64,000 nt of DNA from Lingula anatina (taxonomy: Eukaryota; Brachiopoda; Lingulata; Lingulida; Lingulidae), in assembly GCF_001039355.2 (NCBI RefSeq), contig NW_019776036.1:1-64000 (forward strand). Direction: 5' to 3'. The position numbers and the translations under genes are program-made. Shown one piece after another: positions 33,778 to 44,090 of this stretch. How positions within the stretch are numbered: position 1 is the first letter of the stretch; each line of letters opens with the position of its first letter. Below the pieces are notes generated by a model. It had not been told where the DNA came from, searched no databases, and was given only the letters and a program-made list of their open reading frames with translations.

Positions 33778-36700
33778 AGCCAAAAAATAAAATTTTTACT
33801 TTCATAAATTTGATTTTACAAAGCACTTGTTTTGGAAGTTTTTGATCTTTTTTTTTTTTTTTTTTTGTGTGTGTGGAATAGTATCATGCGGTTATGTATG
33901 AGCCTATAGAACCATGCAGTTAGGATGGGAGCAAAATACTAGGCAACTTACTATTAGCCATATTGCTAGCAGCAGACTTGAGGTTTTTCCAAAACCTGGC
34001 ATGGCCATAAGCGTTGAAATGCGTGCCATCCATGCACACCATGGCAGATGCGGCGTCATAGGTACCTTTCATTTTCCAAAATTTGACATTGGTAGTTTGC
34101 AAAGCCCGTTGTAAGAATGTGTTGGCGAACCTGATTTTNATCTTAGTTTATGATTGTTAGTTGGTGTTTGGAAAAACAAGTGACAAGGATTTTTTTTTTT
34201 TTTTTTTATTCAAACAGCCATAAAATCAAATTCTTACCTTCATAAAATTGATATTACAGAGCACTTGTTCTGGAAGTTTATGATCTTTATTTATTTATTT
34301 ATTTATTTTTTTACTAGATATACATGATCAATTTAGTGAGAAGACCAGAGAGGCGGGAGAGGATGGTGGCGTCGTTGGATGAGTTGGGTCTCAAGGTTAA
34401 GATTGTTGATGCTGTGGATGGAAAGTAAGTTGACATAATTATTAATATTTTGTAAAATTATCATTTGTCTGAGAATGAAATCGCTTATTTAGTGTTGTGT
34501 TATTTTGATTAATATTATTTTCATGTGAAATTTAACCTTTCTGNTTATATTGAGACCTGTTTTATCAGTACTCAAAAGATTGATGTTTTAAGATTTTATT
34601 AAGTTCCTTTTTGTACTAAGTTATTAACAGATTTATCTTTGTTTCTGTTTCATGCTTTAATTCATTCATTTCAGTTTCATATCTGCATGCCTTTTTTTCA
34701 TTTGCTTGTTTATAGAAAAGAATGCACATAGTTTCACATTCAATAAATCAACCATTTGTATTTGATGTTATACTGTATTTTATCATGTCTCTTACCAAAA
34801 TGATTTAAATATCTTTGATGTCTCAGTGTGAACATGTTATTTATTGTGAATATCAATCCTGAACAATCTCGTGTTTTGATGGTGTGGGCAGTTATGATTA
34901 ACAGAACATTGTGTCGAAATATTAAAGTCAATGGGCCAGACGTGAAATTCCAACCCAAATTGATTTTCTTATTGTGCCTATGCATGATATTGGCATTTAT
35001 TTTTGTGTTTCAGGGAGTTAAATCAAACATACCTCGACTCTCTTGGAGTTTCAATGTTGGAAGGGTTTCTAGAACCTTATCATAAAAGGTAAAGAGTGCA
35101 TTAAATGTTAAAATAGTGCATGCCATTCCACCATTTCTTCTTCCATCAAGAAGAGAAGTCTGCTGACTGAGCTTGCTGTGAAAACCTGAGGAGAAAGCAT
35201 CAAAGGTTTCAAATGAACAATGGTGCTTACTTTCAGCACCATTTTTGTCAGATTTTCGTGAAAAGTTGGAGAGCAGAACCACTACAGGAGGAAACAAACA
35301 CTTCAAATGTAAACCTGGCAGAGACAGATATGTGCTTTTTAACATCTAAACAATATTCTTTCCAACTTTCAATGTTTCAGTGACCAATGTTGGGCCCATC
35401 TTCCAATGTTCTCCAGACTTCTGACTAGCAAGGTCTCAACATTCTGTGAAGAGAAGTGCACAAACAAATATAAATCAAACAAGCACTTATCTTCATACAG
35501 AATATATGACCTTGATTCTGAATGTGATCTTCATCCTTACATCCAATTTTTCTTTTATTTGATATTCCATCATCTTCTTCACTTCCTCTCATTTCCCTAA
35601 TAGGAAACTGAATAACACTTATCTTAAGAAACTTGGTGTTGCCATGCTGCCGGGGTTTATTGAGCCCTATGAACAGAGGTATTTCAATAGATTTGACTTA
35701 TTTTCTCCCAGGACTATTGCAGCTTCAGCATGTTATTTGTAAATCACTTTTTGTCAGATTTATGGCTTAAGTATCCATCACATCCATCAATTGATTTGTT
35801 AAAAACGCCTTTATCAGCACTTTCAGTCTCCACAATAATCACAGAATGAGCTTAAAAGATTTAGTCACCGCTGTCCTGTATGTTGAATACCTGTTGTTGC
35901 TGTTAACACGTCTTTAAATCCCATGCCTGCGCAATTTAACACAATTTTACCCCTTCAGTACCATTAACCTTTGGCACAGATATGGAATATGATGGCAGAG
36001 AATAGCTAAATGCTGACTGCAGCTTGAATGTGGTTGGTGAGCAATACTTGCTGGAGCAGATCAGAATCTGTCTTCCTGTAAAGGTTGGGGACTAAGAGGC
36101 TTGGCATTGCTGAGCTTAAGCTGCAATGTTTATTTTTGTCAGCTGGTAATAATATATATTCAATTTGGTAAATGACAGGGAATGGATGAAAGAATTGAAT
36201 TGCTTTCCATTGATTTCCCATAAAAATTTTCATTTGTCTTAAATTACCATAAAAAAAGAGAAATTATAGTTAAGTAAGAACAGAATAGTGTAGTAAATTA
36301 ATGTTGTGTAACAATGACATTTGGACATGAATTAGTCGTATTTACAGCATGGATGGAGTGAAAATATAGATGGAGCTTACCTGTTTAGAAGGAACTAACT
36401 TCTCATATTTTACTAACAACTTAAATTTCCCTTTTTATTTTACTGCTTCAACAAAGGTGGTTGAAGGTATGCCCAATTGTTGCTGTACTTTGTAGAAATA
36501 TTTTTTCTCCTCCTAGGCAACATTGGGTGTGCTCCGTTTTCAACAGATTTGGTTGAGTAGAACTTCAGGCCAGTACCCAAAATTTGTTAAAAGAAAAATT
36601 GGAAGCATTTTAGGCATGCGTAGATTTGAAACTATATTTGGTTTAGTAAAATGACTTTCACAATGATGTTGAAGGGAGCGGTACCACAGTACATGTTAAT

Positions 36701-39039
36701 ATAAGATATCCCAGTGCAGCAGCATTAGAACTCTTTAAAACCACATTGTCACGTCTAAGCTTTTCATGTAACTTATATTGCATGGCATAAAATTATGGTT
36801 TATAACTTAATAATTAATCATTACACTGGAAAACTGAGGAAGAGGCCTTATACCTAAATGATATTATTGGTCACTTACAATTTTGATATCATTATTATAT
36901 TTCAAATTAAAGCACATCACATTCATTTTGGTGCTATTAGTCCAAAATTGTTTGTTCATGCTCTCTCTTTTTGCAATTTTTATTATAATTACAACAATTT
37001 GATTTGATGAGAATAATGCATAATTTGACAGTGGAGCAGGTGACATATTTGCCAAAACTAGGCTAATTTTGCAGTATTTTAATTGAGAGACATCAATTAA
37101 TGCAATGTTGAGCTATTGTTTACAAATAATGCCATTTGATGTTAACATATAATCTCTATATTTACATGTTGCTTTCATTTCTAAAAATGTTTTATGGAAA
37201 ATGTATTTCATCCTCTCATTGTTTTTGTTAGGCCACTTACCATGGGAGAGATTGGGTGTTTCCTCAGCCACTATTTCATTTGGGAAGATGTAAGTGATTT
37301 TCATTTTGAATACTATTGATGTATAGTTTTACCAACAATGTGTGGGAGAGGTGCACCCAGAAACAGTTGAGATTGTCTTAGAGGTTTTTACAACTTTGCC
37401 ATATTTTTATTTCATACAGGTTACCTGTATTTTCATATTATAAAAGACAGTCACTTCTAAATTTTGCTGCATATACTTAATTTTTGGGTCAGTGGGTGCT
37501 TTTTCTTTTTAGATGGAACCAAGTTGTTATATGCTACAAATTTCAGTTGAAATAATTTTTGAAGTCCTAAATATTTGAAGTTCATAATTCATACTGTTTT
37601 ATTTTTTTCCTTCCAGTTGGTTTTATGACGACAAAAGTTATTCATACTGATGTTTTTCTGTTCTAGGCAGCAAAAAACAATTACCAGAAAGTCCTTGTGT
37701 TTGAGGATGATGTGAGATTTGAGCCATTCTTTGTCACAAAGCTGCAGTCTTTACTTAAAGAAATTGAAGACAATAAACTGGAATGGGAATTAATGTAAGT
37801 GTAGTTGTTTACATAGAATGGCTTTGCTGAAATAAAGCAGTTAAACAACATGTTACTTTAAGGGTTATCTTTCTCTGTAGAGATACTGTACATTATACCT
37901 TTTCTTTGTAGTGACTAGAGAGATTATGTAGCCAAGGTTCAAAATTATATGCACTTTGGTGTTGTTCCTTTCTGTTCAAGTTTCATTCATATAATTGTAA
38001 ATGATTTTCCATTAAAAAAAAATATCACCTAGTCAAACTTGGGCAAGTCAAAGTTTTATCTTCTTATTGATACATTGATAAGTATATAATTTAAAAAATA
38101 ATTATCTGTAGTGATTCTTGCAAATATATGTAACACACTGATAGATTGATATGCCATTACAGCTACCTGGGTAGAAAACGGATGTGGCATGCTGATGAAC
38201 CGCCAGTGGATGGTTTCCAGAGTTTAGTATGGGCAGATTATTCCTACTGGACACTCAGTTATATGGTTTCTCAACAGGGGGTCAAGAAACTGCTGGACCA
38301 GAAACCACTAGGAAAGATGTTACCTGTGGATGAATACATCCCCATTATGTTTGACAGACATCCAGAGTAAGAATATCTTATTGGTTTTCATTAAGGGTAC
38401 TCTATGAGGGATTATAATCTATAAGCAATTTTTTGTACTGAGGAGTCACTGCTCGACCTGTCCCTGGACTTTGATTTAATGTTTTATTCAACTTTTAATT
38501 TTAATGATTTATTTCTAAATGTCTGGTCAGTCATTTAGAACACTGTACATTTCAGAGGGAATTATTGATGTCAGGTACTTTCATACAAGAAGTTTAATAG
38601 TTTCTAGGTTGGGTAAGATTATTAGCTCTGAAGAATATGGTACGGAGACATAGAAAAAATTTATATGATTTTGGGAAATTTTCAAATATGTACAGTATAC
38701 CTTGAAAGACTTTGGGGATAGAGAGCACTTTGGTCCAGGATTGAAATGCTATTTCAGAACAGCATAAGTAATTTTTTTGGTACCATTTAAATGTATTTTT
38801 TTTCCCATAGGGAAAAATGGAAGAATCAGTTTTCACCAAGGAACCTCAAAGGAATGTCCACATCTCCTTTGTTAGTTTTCCCCACACACTATACAGGGGA
38901 AAATAACTATATATCGGACACAGAAGACTCTCATGTGATCAGTGAAGAACAAGATCATTCAAATGAGGATTTAGAAGGCAAACCAGAGGGACCAAGGTTA
39001 CCCAACATTCTGGGACCGGATACAAGAGATGAATTATAG
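14674..39039 (+). CDS. COLGALT: Procollagen galactosyltransferase (GT25/COLGALT), 14 exon positions
   Basis: The exons are 14674-14936, 25179-25300, 27868-27983, 29788-29852, 30188-30257, 30504-30708, 30980-31099, 32023-32099, 34318-34424, 10a 35014-35088 or 10b 35604-35678, 37232-37289, 37667-37794, 38163-38366 and 38811-39039. With one exon 10 this gives 612 residues. The enzyme adds galactose to hydroxylysine of collagen in the ER. A signal peptide lies at residues about 15-34. The first GT domain has the DxD motif in FVDADN (near 169-173), and the second has VFEDDVRFE (near 437-445). FPTHYTGENNYISDTE and the C-terminal RDEL ER-retrieval signal are diagnostic of the family. Intron 1 is 10.2 kb. 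The start ATG lies in CCAACATGGCAG, a TISU-like context. Exons 7 and 8 are duplicated in the assembly. Whether this is orthologous to COLGALT1 or COLGALT2 cannot be decided from this window. Confidence 0.94.
15247..15273. repeat. (TTA)n microsatellite
   Basis: About eight TTA/ATT units in COLGALT intron 1. Confidence 0.9.
15309..15366. repeat. MITE arm related to the element at 1242-1449
   Basis: CAATCTAGTGAGAC, GGGGATAGATCG and ATCTATGGGAAT appear in the same order and spacing as at 1396-1446. The start (GAGACCCC) and end (GGGGTCTTA) of this segment are themselves roughly inverted. Confidence 0.6.
18443..18458. repeat. Poly-C tract
   Basis: An uninterrupted run of about 16 C residues in COLGALT intron 1. 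Confidence 0.85.
21636..21953 (+). repeat. COLGALT-region repeat, copy C (intron 1)
   Basis: A close direct-orientation copy of 14289-14622, including the GGGGGGAGGGTCGACTTTGC start, poly-C tract, TCCTTCAAATAATCCTGGAT and the terminal GTTTGTCTGGCCAGACCTGT. It is separated from copy B by 7 kb and lies downstream of exon 1. Confidence 0.85.
22061..22112. repeat. (CA)n microsatellite
   Basis: About 25 uninterrupted AC dinucleotides in COLGALT intron 1. Confidence 0.95.
25534..25552. repeat. (TTTTA)n short tandem repeat
   Basis: About four ATTTT units in COLGALT intron 2. Confidence 0.7.
28841..29060. repeat. GACA/GATAGACAGA-rich minisatellite
   Basis: Imperfect repeats of GACAGACAGA, GACTGACAGGA and AGGATAGACAGAT lie in COLGALT intron 3. 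The long Ser/Cys/Leu-rich frames on the minus strand are products of this repeat. Confidence 0.8.
29932..30001. repeat. 35-bp tandem duplication
   Basis: Two adjacent copies (29932-29966 and 29967-30001) beginning ATACTACATATCTTTG differ at only two positions. They lie in COLGALT intron 4. Confidence 0.9.
30908..32310 (+). repeat. Duplicated block, copy 1 (COLGALT exons 7-8)
   Basis: About 1.4 kb containing exon 7 (30980-31099) and exon 8 (32023-32099). It is nearly identical to 32425-33855, with scattered single-base and short length differences. Its end at 32310 meets a hairpin-headed GC-rich repeat. Its last 150 bases recur a third time at 34140-34289. Confidence 0.95.
32312..32422. repeat. 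Hairpin-headed GC-rich repeat abutting an N
   Basis: A 13-bp stem with one mismatch and a 4-nt loop (TGTACCACCAGCG at 32312-32324, loop TTAG, CGCTGGCGGTACA ending 32341) is followed by GTCCCGTCCGGTCC and a GGCTCCGCC tandem run. The run ends one base before the N at 32423. It interrupts intron sequence that continues uninterrupted in the copy ending at 34289, so it is an insertion, probably a transposable element end. Confidence 0.7.
32423..32423. other. Unresolved base or collapsed gap (N)
   Basis: The N separates the GC-rich repeat from the second copy of the exon 7-8 block. The abrupt change of sequence suggests a collapsed join rather than one unread base. Confidence 0.9.
32425..33855 (+). 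repeat. Duplicated block, copy 2 (second COLGALT exons 7-8)
   Basis: It contains exon 7' (32500-32619), identical to exon 7, and exon 8' (33542-33618), with one synonymous change (GTG to GTT at the first codon). Phases are the same as in copy 1. Using both pairs in one transcript would break the frame, since 120 + 77 is not a multiple of 3 and exon 8 ends in phase 0 while exon 7 needs phase 1. It is best read as an alternative haplotype left in the assembly; a recent local duplication is the alternative. Confidence 0.9.
33742..33773. repeat. Poly-T tract
   Basis: About 30 T residues within the second copy of the block. The corresponding tracts in copies 1 and 3 are shorter. Confidence 0.9.
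33920..34137 (-). pseudogene. Fragment resembling the C-terminus of an SGNH/GDSL hydrolase
   Basis: The minus-strand frame is open from the N at 34139 to a stop at 33920-33922, about 72 residues. It contains MVCMDGTHFNAYGHARFWKN, which has the DG.H.N..G arrangement of the SGNH-hydrolase block V (catalytic Asp and His) followed by the usual terminal helix. The upstream part is cut off by the N. No collagen-galactosyltransferase sequence is related to it. It may be part of an inserted mobile element or of a misplaced contig end. The function is not established. Confidence 0.45.
34139..34139. other. Unresolved base or collapsed gap (N)
   Basis: The N joins the SGNH-like fragment to a third partial copy of COLGALT intron 8 sequence (34140-34289). 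Confidence 0.9.
34140..34289 (+). repeat. Third partial copy of COLGALT intron 8
   Basis: It matches 32161-32310 almost base for base and then continues, via a TTTA repeat, to the real acceptor of exon 9 at 34316-34317. This is the copy that links to the rest of the gene. Confidence 0.9.
34544..34544. other. Unresolved base (N) in COLGALT intron 9
   Basis: The flanking sequence shows no repeat boundary, so this may be one ambiguous base. Confidence 0.9.
35014..35088 (+). CDS. COLGALT alternative exon 10a
   Basis: A 75-nt exon preceded by TTTTGTGTTTCAG and followed by GTAAAG. With the split lysine codon it encodes KELNQTYLDSLGVSMLEGF and then LEPYHKR. It lies between DAVDGK and PLTMGEIGCF, where COLGALT proteins carry one such segment. 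Exon 10b, 515 nt downstream, has the same length, phase and pattern. Confidence 0.85.
35604..35678 (+). CDS. COLGALT alternative exon 10b
   Basis: A 75-nt exon preceded by CCCTAATAG and followed by GTATTT. It encodes KKLNNTYLKKLGVAMLPGF and then IEPYEQR. About 16 of 26 residues match exon 10a. The MLPG form is closer to the vertebrate sequence. It is probably spliced in a mutually exclusive manner with 10a, although inclusion of both would also keep the frame. Confidence 0.85.
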
Positions 39040-40378
39040 TGAAGATTCAGTGTATGTGGTTCCATCTCACACAGCTATTAGAATTTTTTTTTTCTTTTTA
39101 AGAATCTCCTTAAGTATACTTTTTTTTCCACAGGTCAAAGACTCCGAGATAACTACTCATTTAGTTTTCATTTTATATCAGTTTGAAATATTTTTAGGTT
39201 TAGATATCATTCATGAAATGTTTGGAATTTTTATTGGAAATGTCATCTTAGAATTTCAAAATTTCAGCACAATTTCAGTTTAATTAGATTCAAGCAAAAT
39301 GGTATTATTAACCTTTTGTCACATGATATAATTGTTTTATTTTTAATGCACATTTTAAGGCAATGCAAATGTACATAACTGTATGATTAATTAGTTGTTT
39401 AGACTGTATATCAGTGCAATTTAGTCGATACCAGTGTCATAGCATTGAAAGTGATGGTACCTATAACATTTTCAGCTTACTTGGGCTTCCTAGATACAAG
39501 TGTCTACCGAGAAAAAAATTAAATTTTTTTCTAATTTGTCAGCTTTCATGAGTATTGCATGATTGAATACAAATTATACTTGCCCAACAGGAAAATATTA
39601 CATATTAATTTGTTTAAGTGACATTACTTTGTTTTTAGAAAAGTGTACTAGATTTTTTTTTTCAAATAAATTGTGGTAACTTTTGTAAATAATAATATGA
39701 AAGTTCCCAGTATGGCATTTGTCATTACTTTTTGTCTTACAAAATACTGAAAGAAAGTAGTTAGAATAGTTGAGGTTGTTTTATGGATTTTTATTTATGA
39801 AATTGCAATCAATAAATTCTCACACAGACTCCATTCTCAAAGTTATATGTGGAATATTGGATCAGAAAAGTTATCAATCAGGTATAATATATTGTGATGT
39901 CTCTTTCTTTTGGGTAGCATGTTTATGGTGAGATTTTTTTGTGTTATGTGATCATGGCCTTTTTATTCATTCTTTCTTTTTCTGGGGTCCTCTTAACCCC
40001 ACTATGCTTATTATAAGATATTGATTGTGAGCCTATCTATCAAAGTTTTGTGTAGAAATCCTCCCCTAGCTTTATATGTGTCCAGCAAATAAATACAACA
40101 TACTTTTAGTGTGTTTCCATGTTCCAAAGCCTGATATAGATTTAAACTAATGTAGACTATGTATAATTATGTAAATTATGCAGACTGATATTTTAAGAGA
40201 AAGAGGTTTCTTTCCTTACATCTTGATGAGATACTATTTAGGTTGAGATTTATAAAATCAAAAGAAAACTCTAATCTAGAGTAGAAATATGTGAAACTGA
40301 TTACATTTAGATATAAACATAAAACGTCAATAATTTTTTACAGGGGCACACTCCCACGTTTATTTGTAACAGTAAGAG

Positions 40379-40735
40379 GTTCTGCAGTACTCAAAATGGA
40401 GTCCATTTACTAAAGTGGTTAGTTATTTGTTATAATTGTTTGTGTTTTGCAGCTCTGAGGGGTTATTTTTCTGCAATATGGCAATCATTAGGAAATTATT
40501 TTTTGGGTTATTTGTTTAAAGTGTGTTTGGAAAAATGCTATGGCGCACACAGGAATGCGCAGGCACATGCAGATGTTAATATATATTCGTAGCAGGGTGT
40601 GCAGTACTCGAGTGGAGTCCATTTATTTAGAGTAACTTGTAAGTCAGGTCATTAATTTTTCAGCTTGGGAGGTTTTATTTTTATGCAGTATTGCAATAAT
40701 TAGGGAATGGTTTGGGGGCTTTGGCAAAATGCTAG
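40379..40735. repeat. Imperfect direct duplication, about 140-160 bp per copy
   Basis: Copy 1 is about 40379-40540 and copy 2 about 40598-40735. Shared segments are GCAGTACTC, TGGAGTCCATTTA, TTTTATGCAGTAT/TTTCTGCAATAT, GCAAT.ATTAGG and AAAATGCTA. Confidence 0.65.
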
Positions 40736-41599
40736 GAATTGAATTTGTCTGCTTTGTTTGTTCTGTCTATGTAGATTTTGCATAGGGAATTCACGTTTAG
40801 GTAATATAGCAAACTGTACAGCATTACTTTTAAAGTTTATAAATCGAATGCAACTGAACTTTGACTGTGAAAATGTATGAATGTGTGTAAGTGCTTAGTT
40901 ATGTGATATTGTCGGAAGATTGCTTTGTAGATATCAAGCTTTTTGTTCTGAACATTAGGTGATTTGTAAAGTAAATTTACTCTGTACAAAACTTTTTTCC
41001 ATTGTAAAAATACTCCAACCAAAAGTTACTTCAGTTATGACAGAATGATTGCTAGACACATTCACTTTGATTTTTAGCCTTGTTTTCATTAGAATCTTCT
41101 ATACAACAATTATCAAACAATAAAAAAATACTCCAAATGTTACTTTGACAGAAGATAAGTTGGTATGTGGCTGAAGTTATGTTTGTGCAAAAAAGTCTAA
41201 ATTTGTCATTATAAAAGCAATAAACATAGGTTTAAAATATTTTAGCTTGTAGTTTGGTCAGAAAAACTATGTATATGACTGTATGAGAGTGTGGTTGAGG
41301 GTATGGGAAGTTGTGATATTAGACTAGTAAATATAGTTGTTGTTTTTTTGTTTTTTTTTCAATCATTAGCTTTCGAATTAGAATAGTTACATAATTTTAG
41401 TGGTCAGAATCATGACAAGCATTGTTAGAATTTGGGTTTAAAGAAAAAGCCAGAATAAAGCACAGTCTTGTGCTTAAGAATAAATGTGTGCTTTGTTGTT
41501 TACTGATAGTAATCTGCATATTAATGTACTGATGGTGACTAGTTTTTCAAGTAAACAAAATTTCCAACAGCATTTTTCTTCAAGTCAAAAATAATTTAG

Positions 41600-41627
41600 T
41601 TTTTTTTTTTTTTTTTTTTTTTTTTTT
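41600..41627. repeat. Poly-T tract
   Basis: A run of about 28 T residues in intergenic DNA. Confidence 0.9.
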
Positions 41628-42368
41628 GAAGTTGAGTAATAGGTTTCGGTCTACTTTCATGTAGAAAGTTCATGCTGGTAATGGTTTTATAGAGTTCAAA
41701 ACCATATTTTCCCGTACTGGTTGTTTTTGTAGATAAAGATAAGTGGGTGAAATTCGCGTATAATCATCTTTTCAGAGATTAATTATACCATGAGTATATA
41801 TATATATTATGACTTTATTAAAAAATTGCAAACAAAAGAAATGCTACTTATGTTTTGTAAAGGATGATCATGATAAAAGTTTGATGAATGCTTCTCATGC
41901 ATAAATTGCATTAAAATTAAGAGTTAATTTTGTAAAGTCCGTCCATTCATCCACATTGTCTTGACATGATTTATATCAGTGCTTATTTCTCTGGCACCAT
42001 TCCAAAATACATTACTGAAAATGTTCAATTAAGACAGCCAAAGTTGACTTGTATGTGGATTCGTGAAATGAGATGAGATGAAATCCTTAGAAAAAAATAG
42101 TTTAACTTAAGCATCAGTGATGTAAAAAATGGAATGGTCTGCAGTTGTATTACACACCTTTACTAACGTTCCAAATGCTCTTTTAAGAGAGACAGTATAA
42201 AACTTCGATGTCAATAACAATATGTTGTTTTTCCTGTGCAGTTTGTATAAATATAATTCTTTAAATGGCAAAAGAGACAGGATTATTAGAGATGAGACTA
42301 GAATGGACAAGTGATCTCCATTCCTCTTCTTTGGCTCTGAAAAGCTGTTGGAATGTGGCAAAAACAAG

Positions 42369-42999
42369 TCATGCACTATTTGGTATGGCTCCAACCTTCT
42401 TCAGCATTTCCTTTAACTTTCCTGATTCATGATTTCTTGTTATTTCTTTTTCACCACCGGCATATTTGCCATCCACAAATAACTGTGGCACCTGAAACAA
42501 TAATGTGAAATAATGAGTTCTATTGAAAAAAATACTTAATGTTTTGAGTGCAGAAAGTCAAAATTTTACTCAAAATGTTAATCACCATCTTGGATGAAAA
42601 ACTGGTTTGCCTACAGAAAAAAATATTTGCATTAATCAAGTAAAGTAGCATGTTTCACTAAGTAATTTCTAGTTGTCTAAGATCTACCGGTATATTGTAG
42701 AGCAAATGTTTTTTTTTTAATTAAAAAGATACACTTAAAGAACTTAATTCAATTTTGCTTACCGCCCTGCTATCAGTTAAACAGATTATCTGGAAATAAT
42801 TCTCGATTTGTGTAACATCTTGTCTGCATTCGATCTCCGCTACTTCATAAATCTGTGGGGACATCTTATATTCGTCCAGGTAAGATTTAATACGTTTACA
42901 TTCGGGATCGTAACTTCTAGAGAATAACATCACTTTCCTTTGACTAATCTTATTGTCTACAAACGGTTTTGAAGATACTCCACACCCGACAACAGCCAT
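42369..42999 (-). CDS. Glutaredoxin-like protein with incomplete active site, two exons
   Basis: Exon 1 is 42999-42763 and exon 2 is 42491-42369, joined in phase 0, giving 119 residues. The thioredoxin-fold glutaredoxin pattern is clear: KVMLFSRSY (strand 1), the active-site position, the cis-proline segment VPQLFVDGKY and the GG of the glutathione site near residues 91-92. At the redox site the sequence is DPEC (residues 31-34) where classical glutaredoxins have CPYC. The N-terminal nucleophilic cysteine is replaced by Asp, and only the second cysteine remains. Classical disulfide-exchange activity is therefore unlikely; a binding or regulatory role is possible. The start ATG at 42999 has a good context (ACAATGG); an in-frame ATG at 43062 would add 21 residues. 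The gene is head-to-head with TMEM175. Confidence 0.8.
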
Positions 43000-43218
43000 T
43001 GTTATCTTTAAAATCCTCGGACAGGTCCTATTCAAGGAGTTTTCCAAGGATTTCCAGAGCACCTGTCCTTGTTACGCTTGCTGGTATCTAAGGAATCACG
43101 TGACATAAGAGGGGGAATTCCCGAGGACTTTCTTACCTCCCACAAGTAAAGAACTGCTGAAGAGAGAACTAGCCTGACAGAGTTTAGGATAAATAACGTT
43201 GCTGACTGTGATGTAGAA
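43000..43218. promoter_or_regulatory. Short bidirectional promoter between the glutaredoxin-like gene and TMEM175
   Basis: Only 219 bp separate the two divergent start codons, so both promoters and both 5' UTRs must lie here or overlap. It contains no clear TATA box. Confidence 0.6.
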
Positions 43219-44028
43219 ATGGATAGCAGTGTCTCAAGTTTTGAAAACCGCGTCCCAAGCTCAGGTCGCGTTGCTGCATACTCAGACGCTGTGTTTTCAA
43301 TAATTGCCACGGTTATGGTAAGATGAACGTTTTTGACGTAATTTTTTCTATGGTGTATTAATTATTATGATCAGTGCTGTCAGTTACGTATTCCAGGAGC
43401 GTGACACTGACTCATGAGGTTGCTGTACAACAAAACATTTCAATGGGCTTTCATTTCAAATAACTTAAGCATTTGATATGCTGCACGTGCATTTAAGCCC
43501 TATTTACTCTGACTATCAGTATTATCTTGACCCCCACCCCGCCCCACCCCGCCCCTCCCCATCCACCATCATGACCTGCTGATGGTTTATAGTTATGGAA
43601 ATTACTTACAAAGCTTGTCAGTTCTCCTTTAATGTAGATAATGAAATACATGGATATTTACGCTAAGGCTTAATTATAAGTTAAAGAATTTCTGCACCAA
43701 GTATTCTTTATTTTAAGCTTCCAGTTAAGAGGATTAAGTGTACAGTGCAATGTAACGTCACAATACAAAACAATATTATATATTTTTTTATTTCATGTCA
43801 GGTATTGCATGTGTTTTCTGGTCGAAGATGAAAGATCTATCTGTGATGTATACAGCTATGTGTATAAGTATTTTAATTATGTTTATTTATATTTTTCTGT
43901 GCATCCTGAGTCTTTTTAATATTTCAGATTCTTCCAGTTACTCACACTGTAATTCCAGAAAATAAGGTGAGGCATGACATAACATTGTTTGTGACAATTA
44001 TGTATAATTTATGTTTCTCTGCATGTGG

Positions 44029-44090
<62 letters not shown>

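Larger units (their letters stand above)
39040..42368. other. COLGALT 3' UTR and intergenic DNA
   Basis: AT-rich sequence with several AATAAA hexamers (for example near 39664 and 39809), any of which could end the COLGALT transcript. An imperfect duplication lies at 40379-40735 and a poly-T tract at 41600-41627. I see no gene between COLGALT and the glutaredoxin-like gene. Confidence 0.6.
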
